Source of the DNA: Brevibacillus antibioticus
GTDB taxonomy: Bacteria; Bacillota; Bacilli; Brevibacillales; Brevibacillaceae
Reading direction: 5' to 3'
Length of the DNA stretch: 64,000 bases
Assembly: GCF_005217615.1 (NCBI RefSeq)
Contig: NZ_SZNK01000001.1
Coordinates: 4,342,001 to 4,406,000, forward strand
Below are positions 43,237-52,054 of the stretch, in pieces (positions within the stretch are counted from its first letter, which is position 1; the number at the start of each line of letters is the position of its first letter). The position numbers were made by a program, and so were the translations under genes. The notes beneath the pieces were generated by a model. The model ran no database searches, was not told where the DNA came from, and was given only the letters and a program-made list of their open reading frames with translations.

Positions 43237-44382
43237 ATGAAAATTGTAATCGCTCCAGATTCCTTTAAAGGCAGCCTGACTGCCAAACAGGTGGGCGAAG
43301 CTATTCGCTCAGGAATTCAACGCGCACTCCCGCAAAGTGAACTCATCGTGAAACCGATGGCTGACGGCGGCGAAGGTACTATGCAATGCCTGGTCGATGC
43401 CACAGATGGCAGAATACTGACCGCCACCGTAAAAAACCCGCTCGGACAGGACATTTCGGCTGAATTCGGTATTTTGGGTGACGGTGTAACCTGTGTGATC
43501 GAAATGGCTGCTGCCTCTGGCCTTTACTTGATTTCTACGGCTAATCGCAACCCGCTTGTCACGACGACCTATGGCTTTGGTCAGTTGATTACGGCTGGAC
43601 TGGATCAAGGCTGCCGCAAGTTCATTCTGGGGCTTGGTGGCAGTGCTACCAATGACGGAGGCGCTGGTATGCTCCAAGCTCTCGGGTATGTACTTCTCGA
43701 CCAAGACGATCAGCCACTCTCTTTTGGAGGTGGTGAATTATCACGACTGAGCCGTATTGACGCGAGTCAGGTTGATAAGCGACTGGCTGACTGTCACTTC
43801 GTCATCGCGTGCGATGTCACCAATCCTTTTGTTGGACCCAATGGCGCTTCTCACGTTTTCGGTCCGCAAAAAGGAGCCACCGCGGAAATGGTGCTGCAAT
43901 TGGATGATCATCTGCGCCATTTCGCTGACTTGATCGAACAGACCCGCGGCATCGCCATTCACGATTTGCCTGGAACTGGTGCTGCAGGCGGTGTCGCTGG
44001 GGCCCTTCTCGCTTTGCTGAATGGTCAGCTGCGTTCCGGGATTGAGATTGTGATCGAGACCACCGGACTTGCGGAAGCCATGGACAAAGCCAATCTTGTG
44101 ATCACAGGTGAGGGACAAGTCGACTTCCAGACTGCCCAAGGAAAGACGCCATGTGGAGTTGCCCAAGTCGCGCAACGATACGGTATTCCTGTCATCGTCC
44201 TCGCTGGTTCCATTGGAAATGGCATCGACGCCCTTTATGAAAAAGGCGTTTCTGCCGTTGTCAGCATCACGAACAAACCGATGACGCTGGATCAATCGAT
44301 GCGCGAAGCAGCCTCGCTCCTGGAGCAGACATCCGAGCAGGTTATGCGGATTGCTACTTTGCCGCTTCTGTTTAAGAGCTAG
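43237..44382 (+). CDS. Glycerate kinase (type I, GlxK/GarK)
   Basis: Seen: 381 residues from ATG 43237 (GGAGGAAC upstream). The family signature MKIVIAPDSFKGSLTA, then MADGGEGT, LGLGGSATNDGGAGML and PGTGAAGGVAGAL are all present. Known: phosphorylates D-glycerate to 2- or 3-phosphoglycerate for entry into glycolysis. No glyoxylate carboligase or tartronate reductase gene is adjacent. It shares direction with the antiporter but has a terminator before it. Confidence 0.94.
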   Translation: MKIVIAPDSFKGSLTAKQVGEAIRSGIQRALPQSELIVKPMADGGEGTMQCLVDATDGRILTATVKNPLGQDISAEFGILGDGVTCVIEMAAASGLYLISTANRNPLVTTTYGFGQLITAGLDQGCRKFILGLGGSATNDGGAGMLQALGYVLLDQDDQPLSFGGGELSRLSRIDASQVDKRLADCHFVIACDVTNPFVGPNGASHVFGPQKGATAEMVLQLDDHLRHFADLIEQTRGIAIHDLPGTGAAGGVAGALLALLNGQLRSGIEIVIETTGLAEAMDKANLVITGEGQVDFQTAQGKTPCGVAQVAQRYGIPVIVLAGSIGNGIDALYEKGVSAVVSITNKPMTLDQSMREAASLLEQTSEQVMRIATLPLLFKS

Positions 44383-44499
44383 GACTTGCAGCATACTCCT
44401 CACTCAAGCAAGTGTCCATCGCAACCGCTTCTCTCTTTTATCGCATCTCGTATACGGGAAAAATTCTTCATTCGAAAGACACACTTACATTTTTTGAAA

Positions 44500-44649
44500 T
44501 CACTTTGTTTCCCGATGAAGGGTATAGCGTTTTAGTCGCGGGGAGTATTTTTTCAGTTCTAATCGCTCGGGATGATTCCGCTTGTTTTTGGATGTGATAT
44601 AGTTGCGGTCTCCGGTTTCCGTACATTGCAAGGTAACGTTCACGCGCAT
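44500..44649 (-). CDS. rpmG: 50S ribosomal protein L33, cysteine-poor (zinc-independent) form
   Basis: Seen: 49 residues from ATG 44649 (GAGGAGG upstream); [19 protein letters not shown] and [18 protein letters not shown] match L33. The zinc-binding form has two CxxC pairs (CTECGD, KKYCPRL); here only one Cys remains, so it cannot bind zinc in that way. It is 24 bases after the COG0523 GTPase, same strand. Known: cysteine-free L33 paralogues replace the zinc form when zinc is short. Inferred: zinc-sparing ribosome protein under Zur control through the shared transcript. Confidence 0.93.
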   Translation of the reverse strand: MRVNVTLQCTETGDRNYITSKNKRNHPERLELKKYSPRLKRYTLHRETK

Positions 44650-44673
44650 GGATGTCAGCCTCCTCTTTTTTGG

Positions 44674-45888
44674 TTACAATGTCGTCTCGATTACAGCATC
44701 TGCTGTTGGGAGTGGATCGGGCAGTTTACTCCAGTCTGCCTCGTATTCCTCATCGTTCAGGAGACATGCATCGAGATGCTTCACGATTTGCTCCTGTTTC
44801 AGATCAATCCCGATAAAGACGAGCTCTGTCTTTCGATCCCCATGTACGGGATGCCATGTTTGCTGCCAATCCGGCTCTTCTACCAGAATGGCTCGCTGCT
44901 CTTCTGCCGATAACGCTGCTGTCCAATAGCCAGCGGTTCCGATTTCGATGGATGGCCCCGCCTGACTGAAGGACATCGCTACTTCATTTCGTGTCGCCAA
45001 CCAGAAAAAGCCTTTGGCACGCACGATTTCTTCTGGCCAATCCTCCAACCACTTTTCAAAACGGGCTGGATGAAACGGCCTGCCACTGCGATAAACGAAG
45101 GAGGAAATTCCATACTCGTCCGTCTCAGGTGTATGCTCTTCCTTTTGCAGCTCAGCAATCCATCCAGCTGATTGACTGGCGCTCTCGAAGTCGAACAGAT
45201 GGGTATTCAAAATTTCTTGTGGGTCCACCTGCCCACGAACAGCGCGGATGAAGCGAGCATTTGGCTGTAGCTTGCGCAGAACGGCTTCCAGCTGTATCAA
45301 ATCATCTGGAGCGACGCGATCGCATTTGTTCAGAATCAGCACATCGCAGAATTCAATCTGGTCGATCAAAAGATCCGCGACCTCACGGGTATCCTCTTCG
45401 CCAACAGCCTGCCCTCTGTCCAAAAGGTTTTCGCCGGACGAAAAGTCATGCCAGAAGCAGTACGCATCCACTACGGTCACCATCGTGTCCAGGCGGCATA
45501 GGGACGATAAATTGATGCCATTTTCTTCATCTACGTATGTGAAAGTCTGGGCGACAGGAACCGGCTCGCCTACTCCCGTCGATTCAATCAGTATGTAGTC
45601 ATACCGTCCTTCCAAAGCCAGACGCTCTACCTCCGTCAGCAAATCCTCTCGCAAGGTGCAGCAAATGCAGCCATTCGACAGCTCCACGACCTTTTCGTCC
45701 ACACGTGAAAGACCACTTCCCGAGAGAATAAGAGAGGCATCTACGTTTACTTCGCTCAAATCGTTAACGATCACGGCGATTCGTAGCCCGTCCCGATTGT
45801 TTAGGACATGGTTTAGTAGCGTCGTTTTGCCCGCTCCCAAGTACCCGCTCAGGACTGTGACGGGGATTTTCTTTTCAATCATGTTCAT
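44674..45888 (-). CDS. zagA: COG0523 (CobW/YciC/ZagA) GTPase, zinc metallochaperone
   Basis: Seen: 404 residues from ATG 45888 (AAGGAGAACC upstream). Walker [17 protein letters not shown], metal motif [15 protein letters not shown] guanine motif, C-terminal CobW domain. Known: B. subtilis YciC/ZagA is a Zur-regulated GTPase that delivers zinc to enzymes such as folate enzyme FolE in zinc limitation. Two Zur-box matches in the promoter region (45916-45996) and the downstream cysteine-poor L33 gene strongly support this assignment. The symbol is by family and regulation. Confidence 0.92.
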   Translation of the reverse strand: MNMIEKKIPVTVLSGYLGAGKTTLLNHVLNNRDGLRIAVIVNDLSEVNVDASLILSGSGLSRVDEKVVELSNGCICCTLREDLLTEVERLALEGRYDYILIESTGVGEPVPVAQTFTYVDEENGINLSSLCRLDTMVTVVDAYCFWHDFSSGENLLDRGQAVGEEDTREVADLLIDQIEFCDVLILNKCDRVAPDDLIQLEAVLRKLQPNARFIRAVRGQVDPQEILNTHLFDFESASQSAGWIAELQKEEHTPETDEYGISSFVYRSGRPFHPARFEKWLEDWPEEIVRAKGFFWLATRNEVAMSFSQAGPSIEIGTAGYWTAALSAEEQRAILVEEPDWQQTWHPVHGDRKTELVFIGIDLKQEQIVKHLDACLLNDEEYEADWSKLPDPLPTADAVIETTL

Positions 45889-45915
45889 ACTTGGTTCTCC
45901 TTTTCATTTTTCTTA

Positions 45916-45935
45916 AAACGTAATTATTACGATTT
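45916..45935. promoter_or_regulatory. Zur box 1
   Basis: Core CGTAATTATTACG (45919-45931), a perfect palindrome matching the Bacillus Zur consensus TCGTAATNATTACGA closely. It lies around the predicted transcript start. Confidence 0.9.
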
Positions 45936-45942
45936 GATGGTT

Positions 45943-45972
45943 ATCATAACGCATCTAAATATTCGGAGTCAA
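45943..45972 (-). promoter_or_regulatory. Promoter of the zinc operon
   Basis: Minus-strand TTGACT (45967-45972), 18-base spacer, TATGAT (45943-45948), enclosed by the two Zur boxes. Confidence 0.7.
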
Positions 45973-45975
45973 TAT

Positions 45976-45996
45976 AAAACGTAATTGTTACGTTTT
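45976..45996. promoter_or_regulatory. Zur box 2
   Basis: AAAACGTAATTGTTACGTTTT with core CGTAATTGTTACG (45980-45992), just upstream of the -35 box. Confidence 0.85.
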
Positions 45997-46007
45997 AAGG
46001 AACTATA

Positions 46008-46040
46008 AAAAAATCAGCCAGATTTCACTCTGACTGATTT
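46008..46040 (-). terminator. Terminator of the secreted FG-GAP-like gene
   Basis: AAATCAGCCAG/CTGACTGATTT stem (one mismatch) followed by T7 on the minus strand. Confidence 0.85.
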
Positions 46041-46057
46041 CACCCACACCTGCTCCA

Positions 46058-47014
46058 CTATTGTTTTTTCACTTTATTCATCCCAACCGCTTCGCCATAA
46101 GTCCCAATGACTGGCTGGTACACCTGACGATCATTCAATTTCCCCTGCTCGACGACTGGCTGCGGGCGATTATCTTTCCACGTAAGCTGACTGTACACAG
46201 AACCTGTCGCAGTCGGCATCGTGACGAGGATGTCTTTTACCTGATCAGCATTGCCATCCGTGATGGCGAGCCTCGGAAGAATACCACTGTCGCGTTTCCC
46301 TACAGAGATAAATGTCTGTTGTTTATCCTTCCCCTCGCGAACCACGACACGCAGGTTGTGGGCCGTTTGATTCATCGATAGGCCCATCTTATCACCCACA
46401 AGAAAAATATGATCCTTGATGTTGTCTCCAGTCACGTCTGCATACTTCGTATCAAGAACAAAGGTACTATCGCTGCTCATATTGAAGCCACTATTGATCG
46501 TCACATCTGGCGACGGCATATTGTCCCAATCTGCTTTTTGAACCGTTACTTGTAAAAGCTGTGGCTGTCTGTCAACGATGTTCCACACGCTGGTCGCCAC
46601 TGCCAGGCGATCCACCGTGTTCAGCCCATGCAAGGTTTGCTTGCCCATGTAACGCAGGTTGCCTTTCGCATCCCGGAATGGCACCAGCTCCACCAGCTTA
46701 TGCGTATATCCATTGGTTGCCTTTTGCAACTTTCCATTGCCATGATAAATTCCTTGCCTCACGTACGTAGCCTTATTGTCCGATATATCTACTGTACTCG
46801 TCGCTTTTGTTTTTGTATTCGTTACTTTTGCCAAAAATCCATCAACAAATTGTATGGTGAACGGGATATTTTGCTCTGGTTGCAATAAGACTACTGGCGC
46901 GTACGCTTGCGATTGAGTGCCGCTCGCTTGAACTGGGTCAGCCCCAACGCCCGAAGCCATGAGAACTGCGCCGCTACAAAGAACTGCCGCCATCGTTTTG
47001 TGCCATGCTTTCAT
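46058..47014 (-). CDS. Secreted protein with FG-GAP/VCBS-like segments
   Basis: Seen: 318 residues; signal peptide (KTMAAVLCSGAVLMASG) with cleavage near VQASG or earlier. At least two calcium-loop-like elements: DVTGDNIKDHIFLVG and a degenerate ITDGNADQVKDILV. GGAGGAG before ATG. Known: FG-GAP repeats build beta-propellers on the cell surface or in secreted proteins. It is divergent from the lipoprotein at 47258, which has clearer repeats of the same kind. Function unknown. Confidence 0.8.
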   Translation of the reverse strand: MKAWHKTMAAVLCSGAVLMASGVGADPVQASGTQSQAYAPVVLLQPEQNIPFTIQFVDGFLAKVTNTKTKATSTVDISDNKATYVRQGIYHGNGKLQKATNGYTHKLVELVPFRDAKGNLRYMGKQTLHGLNTVDRLAVATSVWNIVDRQPQLLQVTVQKADWDNMPSPDVTINSGFNMSSDSTFVLDTKYADVTGDNIKDHIFLVGDKMGLSMNQTAHNLRVVVREGKDKQQTFISVGKRDSGILPRLAITDGNADQVKDILVTMPTATGSVYSQLTWKDNRPQPVVEQGKLNDRQVYQPVIGTYGEAVGMNKVKKQ

Positions 47015-47257
47015 CCTATTCTCCTCCTTCGTATAACTCCGATCCTACATTTTTAAACGAACTTGCTAGGTCAATTGTTGCTAGTAAAATGTTCCCTGTT
47101 CTCTCATGCTTTTTTCCTGTATAAGGTAGCTTAGAGCATATTCGTTCGTTCTTAAAAAGCTCGACAACGGGTTTTTTTACCGTTTTGCAACAAATTTGCG
47201 GGATGGGCAAGCTACAATATAGTCAAATGGATGCAGCAACAGAAAGGAACATTTGAA

Positions 47258-48622
47258 ATGAAAAAGGCTTGGCTCGTTACGACAGCACTCTGCGCCTCGC
47301 TTGTTAGCGGTTGCGGACTCACAGATACACCCAATGAATTGATGCGCGCCCCGTCAGCAGACGGCGATCAAAAATCGATTAATCAGGCCGTCATGCAATT
47401 TTTGCCGGCTGGGTCACAATTATCTGTTCCTCTTCATCCCGCAGAAGCCAGTGCCGTCTCCCTACAGGATCTAAACGGAGATGGGGTTGCAGAGGTCGTC
47501 GCTTTTTACAAAACTGAAAAAACCGATTATGAAATCGGTGTGCTTGTGCTTACCCAAAAGCAAGGAAACTGGGAAAAGCTCTCCTCCTTTACTGGTGTCG
47601 GCAGTGAATTGGATTACGTCTCCTTTCAAGATCTCACAGGGGACAAAATTCCGGAAATGCTGATTGGAATGGGCGGCGGGGAAGATTTGAACAAGGAGCT
47701 CTCCGTTTATTCGCTAGCGAATAATATGACCCAGGAATTAATGAAGCAGCCCTATACCATTATGACCGTAGGCGATTTGACAGGAGATAATCAAGCGGAT
47801 CTCGCTCTCGTTGTTCTCGATAAAAATAACTTCACATCCAAAGCCGAGCTGTATGGGGCGGCGAACGGCACAATCGCCAAAAAGACGGAGATAGCCCTTG
47901 ACGGATATGTCAATGGTTACTATCAGGCTATCATCGGAAAAGCATCGCCAACCCGAAACGGACTATTTATTGATGCTGGATTAGGTGCTCACTCGGCTTC
48001 CACTGAACTACTCCTCTGGGACAATGGACAACTGTCCAACCCATTGGCAAAAATAGAAGGAGAGATGGACCTGACCTTCAAGCCGTATTCTTTGGAAAGT
48101 GAAGATATCAACGGTGATGGCATCATCGAGATCGGCACAAAGATACAACCCGCTGGGACAGAGGATTTAGCCATGGCAGAAATCCCTTGGGTCTCCTCCT
48201 ACTTCCAATGGGACGGGAAAACAGGCTTGAAACACATCGAGGATCATTATCAAAATTACACACAGGGCTTTGACCTCAAGATTCCGGCAAAATGGGGCGA
48301 AAAGTACACCATCTCCATCAACCATGATACGAATCCACTTCTAGTCCGATTCCAATATTACGGTGCGAATGGGAAAAATAAGGCGGAATTACTAACGCTG
48401 CAAAACATTCCACAAAACGAATGGATCAAATTTGAAAGCGGATTGAAGCAAAAGCAAGTTCCCTACATTTTGCTGAAGGAAGAGGGAAAACAAGTTTTGA
48501 TCGCCATTTTACCGCAAACAACCCCTACCCTTGGAAAGGCTGCTCTCGCGGAATATCGATCCATGCAGCTTACCGCAGAGGAGATTCGTCAGCTCTACAA
48601 ACCGATGACGAACCGGGAATAA
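47258..48622 (+). CDS. Lipoprotein with FG-GAP-like repeats
   Basis: Seen: 454 residues from ATG 47258 (AGAAAGGAAC upstream). Signal peptide with lipobox VSGC. Repeats with Asp/Asn/Gly loops: DLNGDGVAEVV, DLTGDKIPEMLI, DLTGDNQADLALV, DINGDGIIEIG, a likely beta-propeller. It lies 37 bases before a response regulator gene and in the same direction. Known: FG-GAP propellers bind ligands or proteins outside the cell. Inferred: could be the accessory sensor of the two-component system; not shown. Confidence 0.85.
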   Translation: MKKAWLVTTALCASLVSGCGLTDTPNELMRAPSADGDQKSINQAVMQFLPAGSQLSVPLHPAEASAVSLQDLNGDGVAEVVAFYKTEKTDYEIGVLVLTQKQGNWEKLSSFTGVGSELDYVSFQDLTGDKIPEMLIGMGGGEDLNKELSVYSLANNMTQELMKQPYTIMTVGDLTGDNQADLALVVLDKNNFTSKAELYGAANGTIAKKTEIALDGYVNGYYQAIIGKASPTRNGLFIDAGLGAHSASTELLLWDNGQLSNPLAKIEGEMDLTFKPYSLESEDINGDGIIEIGTKIQPAGTEDLAMAEIPWVSSYFQWDGKTGLKHIEDHYQNYTQGFDLKIPAKWGEKYTISINHDTNPLLVRFQYYGANGKNKAELLTLQNIPQNEWIKFESGLKQKQVPYILLKEEGKQVLIAILPQTTPTLGKAALAEYRSMQLTAEEIRQLYKPMTNRE

Positions 48623-48659
48623 AGTGAAATAGTAAATCCTTATCAAGGAGATTTGCCCT

Positions 48660-49367
48660 ATGAAGGTTCTATTACTGGAAGACGAGAAATCCATCCGGGA
48701 TTTTGTACGTATCAATCTCAAGCGCGAGGGCTATGAGGTGATCGAGGCAGGCACTGGAGAAGAGGCACTCGCTCTCGCAGATCAACAATCGGATATCGTC
48801 ATTGCGATTCTCGATGTCATGCTCCCCGGTATTGATGGCTTCGAAGTATGCGGGCAACTGCGCAACAAATATCCGCGCCTCGGAATCATCATGTTGACGG
48901 CCAAAAGCCAGGAGCTGGACAAGGTCATGGGTCTCGAATTCGGCGCCGACGATTACGTCTCCAAACCGTTTAGCCCTGCGGAGCTGTTGGCCCGTGTCAA
49001 AGCGTTGCATCGCAGATTGACACCCATTCCTGAGGCGGAGGACAAAAATGAAATTAATATTGCCCCCTTCACACTATTGCTCGATGAACGCAAGCTGATT
49101 CGGGCGGAACAAGAAATTGACCTTACACCAAAAGAGTTTGCCATCATCAAATTACTCGCAGAAAATGCGAACAAAGCCATCAGTCGGGACGAGATTTTGA
49201 CAGCGGTTTGGGGTCAGTTTTTTGTCGGGGACTTAAAAATCGTTGATGTGAATATCCGCCGAATCCGGCAAAAAATCGAGGACGATCCGGCTCATCCAGC
49301 TTTCCTGGAGACAGTCTGGGGGTATGGTTACCTCTGGCGAAAGGACATCCCAGATGAAAGGCATTAA
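48660..49367 (+). CDS. OmpR-family response regulator
   Basis: Seen: 235 residues; receiver with acidic pair ED at 7-8, phosphorylation site D52 (AILDVMLPG), K in SKPF, then a winged-helix output domain (LTPKEFAIIKLLAENANK, ETVWGYGY). AAGGAGATTTG upstream of ATG 48660. Overlaps the kinase gene by 14 bases. Known: phosphorylated by its kinase, binds DNA as a dimer. Confidence 0.95.
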   Translation: MKVLLLEDEKSIRDFVRINLKREGYEVIEAGTGEEALALADQQSDIVIAILDVMLPGIDGFEVCGQLRNKYPRLGIIMLTAKSQELDKVMGLEFGADDYVSKPFSPAELLARVKALHRRLTPIPEAEDKNEINIAPFTLLLDERKLIRAEQEIDLTPKEFAIIKLLAENANKAISRDEILTAVWGQFFVGDLKIVDVNIRRIRQKIEDDPAHPAFLETVWGYGYLWRKDIPDERH

Positions 49368-50745
49368 GAGCAGGCTGGTTCTTCATTTTGGCCTGATCCT
49401 CCTTCTGATCGTACTGCTCTTGGAAGGACTGTTTTACTGGGCCGTTCATACGTATTACATCGGGACTGCTACCGAGGCATTGGTGACCCGCAGCACGACC
49501 TTCACTAATTTTATTAACAAGTACGCCACTGGCTATCGGTTAAAAGACAAAGCACGCTACATTTTGGAGAATGTTTCGAATCAGGAATACGCCAAAATCG
49601 AGGTCTTGGACCCAGGAGGAAAGGTCATTCTCAACTCCTACGGCTTTCAGACCAGCGAGATCATCAATACCCCTGACGTCATGGATGCCCTCAAAGGGCA
49701 AAGTGGTCTGTACATTGGGAAAAGTCCACAGTCGCGGGAGCGTGTCATCGCGGTGTCCAATCCGCTTACGTACAGCGGAGAATTTGTAGGCGTTCTGCGG
49801 TACACGATCTCCGCTGAACCGCTCTATCAAGCAGTAAATCGCATTGCCTTGTACGGCGCTGGCGTTGGGACAGGCGTAGTCGTCCTCGCTTTTGCACTTA
49901 GCCTGCTCATGGCAAAACGAATTGTCGACCCTATCGAAGATTTAACGAATGCGGCCAAACAAATGGCGGAAGGAAATTTCGCTGTCCGCGCGCCAAAACG
50001 ATTCGATGATGAGGTCGGAACCCTCGCGGACACTTTCAATTACATGGCAACGGAGATCGGGAAAAACGAAAAGCTAAAAAATGACTTCATCTCCTCTGTC
50101 TCTCATGAGCTGCGTACCCCACTTACATCGATTAAAGGGTGGGGTGAAACACTCATTTCGGGTGGTTTGGAAGAGCCTGAAGAGACGATGCTCGGTCTGG
50201 AAGTCATCTCCAAGGAGACAGATCGTTTGATCGGGCTCGTCGAGGAATTGCTCGATTTCTCGAAGTTTCAATCTGGTGAGATGAAATTGTCTCGTGAAGG
50301 CATGGATGTCCGGGAGCTTCTCCATGATTTGCATCTTCAATTTTCCGTACGTGCCAATGCGAAGCAAATCGAGTTGACGCTGGAGACTCCCCCTACCCCA
50401 CTCATGGTTATGGGAGACCCGAATCGGCTAAAGCAAGTATTTGTGAATCTATTGGACAACGCGTTGAAATTCACGCCACAAAAAGGCTCGATCATCATCG
50501 CAGCTTCCTTGTCAGGCGATAGGCTCCTTGTCACCGTCACGGATACTGGCGAAGGCATTAACCCAGAAGATCTGCCGCATGTCACAGAAAAGTTTTTCAA
50601 GGGACGCTCCAAGCTCTCCGGCAGCGGCCTTGGATTGTCGATCTGCAAAGAGATCATTCAACTCCATGCCGGGCGGTTTTCGGTCAGCAGCGCCCTTGGA
50701 CATGGAACATCGATTATGGTGGATTTGCCGTTGTTGTCGAACTAA
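49354..50745 (+). CDS. Sensor histidine kinase
   Basis: Seen: 463 residues from ATG 49354. TM1 at ~8-28, an extracytoplasmic domain of ~135 residues (PAS/Cache-like), TM2 near 165-187, HAMP (KRIVDPIEDLTNAAKQMAEG), phosphoacceptor His in SSVSHELRTPLTSIKGWGE, and ATPase boxes (NLLDNALKF, DTGEGI, GSGLGLSICKEI). Known: autophosphorylates and passes the phosphate to D52 of the partner. Overlap means coupled translation. The FG-GAP lipoprotein upstream may contribute to sensing. Confidence 0.95.
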   Translation: MKGIKSRLVLHFGLILLLIVLLLEGLFYWAVHTYYIGTATEALVTRSTTFTNFINKYATGYRLKDKARYILENVSNQEYAKIEVLDPGGKVILNSYGFQTSEIINTPDVMDALKGQSGLYIGKSPQSRERVIAVSNPLTYSGEFVGVLRYTISAEPLYQAVNRIALYGAGVGTGVVVLAFALSLLMAKRIVDPIEDLTNAAKQMAEGNFAVRAPKRFDDEVGTLADTFNYMATEIGKNEKLKNDFISSVSHELRTPLTSIKGWGETLISGGLEEPEETMLGLEVISKETDRLIGLVEELLDFSKFQSGEMKLSREGMDVRELLHDLHLQFSVRANAKQIELTLETPPTPLMVMGDPNRLKQVFVNLLDNALKFTPQKGSIIIAASLSGDRLLVTVTDTGEGINPEDLPHVTEKFFKGRSKLSGSGLGLSICKEIIQLHAGRFSVSSALGHGTSIMVDLPLLSN

Positions 50746-50749
50746 AAAA

Positions 50750-50785
50750 GCAGAAAGAGCGTAGGGGCTCTTCCTGCTTTTTTTT
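50750..50785 (+). terminator. Terminator of the two-component operon
   Basis: GCAGAAAGAGC/GCTCTTCCTGC stem with one mismatch, then T8. Confidence 0.9.
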
Positions 50786-50791
50786 GCGAGA

Positions 50792-51541
50792 CTAGTTAAA
50801 TTCGACGCTTTCAAAATACTGACTTTGTACCTCAGCATCGTCATCATACAATACAGTTTTTAAAACGATTCCTGTTTTGTTGTCTATCCAAAATACCTGC
50901 CGATTCCCAATTTTAAGTTGTGCATTTACAATTTCGATCAAGGTTACATCTCTTTCTAAGTATTTCTCTTCACCAAGTGTATTCATGTCGCCTCGTCTAA
51001 ATACACTTTGTACATACATCTCGGGATGAAGCATCTCATTGACGTTACCAATCGGAAGAAAAGTACCGTTTAAATTAAGCCTGACTTCGTTATTGTCTTT
51101 ACTACTTTCCTTTAAACTTTGTAATTCCATTATATTTTGTGTTGGAAGTGGCGTTGACTCGGTAATTTCACCGTTTTCTTCCTTTATTTGAACGATTTTC
51201 CCATCGTTGACTGCTTCAATAAATACTTTTTTATCATTAGAATCAGGGAAAAATTTCACGTGAAAACGATCAGGCTGTGCTATAACTATCTCGGTAATTG
51301 AATTTTCTACTTCACCAGTTTTGACAATTGTACCTGATAGGTAACCGTAATTATTGTTGGCTTCAAACATTTTCAAACCAATGATTGGTTCTTCTTTTAA
51401 CTCCGCTATTGAATTGATGTATGGAGATTTCGAATTAGCTTCCGTTATTTCTGGTTTACTAAGGTACATATATCCATATGCACCGACTCCTAAAGTGACG
51501 CCTACAACGATACTCCCTATTATCTTTTTTATATTCAACAT
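50792..51541 (-). CDS. Membrane-anchored LolA/RseB-like protein
   Basis: Seen: 249 residues from ATG 51541 (AGGAGGGAG upstream). N-terminal signal-anchor (IIGSIVVGVTLGVGAYGYMY), then a soluble beta-sheet domain ending in KTGIVLKTVLYDDDAEVQSQ, which resembles the last strands of LolA/RseB-like folds. AT-rich. Known: such proteins in Gram-positives are mostly uncharacterised; some bind lipid or sit with sigma/anti-sigma systems. None is adjacent. Two tiny reading frames (51563-51740) precede it. Confidence 0.7.
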   Translation of the reverse strand: MLNIKKIIGSIVVGVTLGVGAYGYMYLSKPEITEANSKSPYINSIAELKEEPIIGLKMFEANNNYGYLSGTIVKTGEVENSITEIVIAQPDRFHVKFFPDSNDKKVFIEAVNDGKIVQIKEENGEITESTPLPTQNIMELQSLKESSKDNNEVRLNLNGTFLPIGNVNEMLHPEMYVQSVFRRGDMNTLGEEKYLERDVTLIEIVNAQLKIGNRQVFWIDNKTGIVLKTVLYDDDAEVQSQYFESVEFN

Positions 51542-51562
51542 GATAACTCCCTCCTAACAGAT

Positions 51563-51628
51563 TTAGTTCTTAAACCGAGCTTCATCCCAAACAACTTTAG
51601 ATGACGAAGAAGCCAGATTATTTGTCAT
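51563..51628 (-). pseudogene. 21-residue frame that may continue the signal-peptide microgene
   Basis: Seen: ATG 51628, reads TNNLASSSSKVVWDEARFKN, TAA at 51563. No ribosome site. It overlaps the end of the 40-residue frame at 51618 in another frame and looks like the continuation after a frameshift. Confidence 0.35.
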
Positions 51629-51740
51629 TCCTATTGATGAGTTGCTGTCTCCTTCCTATTGCGGCAAAAGCGGAAATTGACGATAATACTCCAAAGTAAG
51701 TAACAACGAGGAAACTAGTAACGACTTTCGAACTCCGCAA
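51618..51740 (-). CDS. 40-residue peptide with a complete signal sequence
   Basis: Seen: TTG 51740 (weak GGGT upstream), RSSKVVTSFLVV, then YFGVLSSISAFA with a clean cleavage site, and a short basic mature part AIGRRQQLINRNDK. Such a perfect signal sequence is unlikely by chance. The mature part may be cut short by a frameshift, since the next frame (51563-51628) also looks coding. Just upstream of the LolA/RseB-like gene, same strand. Confidence 0.4.
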   Translation of the reverse strand: MRSSKVVTSFLVVTYFGVLSSISAFAAIGRRQQLINRNDK

Positions 51741-51947
51741 TAATACCCTTATATGTAAATGTTTTACATCTATAAATATAAAACAGAATTTACACACAAA
51801 AAAAGAGACTTTTCTCCTGAGAATTGACCACCGTAATGAAATCCAGCAGATATGTCCTTAGATTGGATGAAATGCAGACTCAATTTTTCAATAGTATAGA
51901 AAGTAATAGTTTTAGCTCTAACTCTTCCCTAATCCCTAATAAAAAAA

Positions 51948-51984
51948 GACCCACCCTGGTACGCATTAATAAGAGGCGTGGTGA
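51948..51984 (-). terminator. Terminator after the nitroreductase gene
   Basis: GACCCACC/GGTGAGTC arms followed by T7 on the minus strand; about 70 bases past the stop. Confidence 0.7.
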
Positions 51985-52054
51985 GTCCTGTTACATCCAT
52001 ATTTATTAAATAACATAACCATCATATTACAAGATAAACTCAATCATTTGGTTT

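Noticed and set aside
51824..52009. 61-aa plus-strand frame
   Set aside because: No ribosome site, and it overlaps the nitroreductase terminator hairpin; not protein-like.
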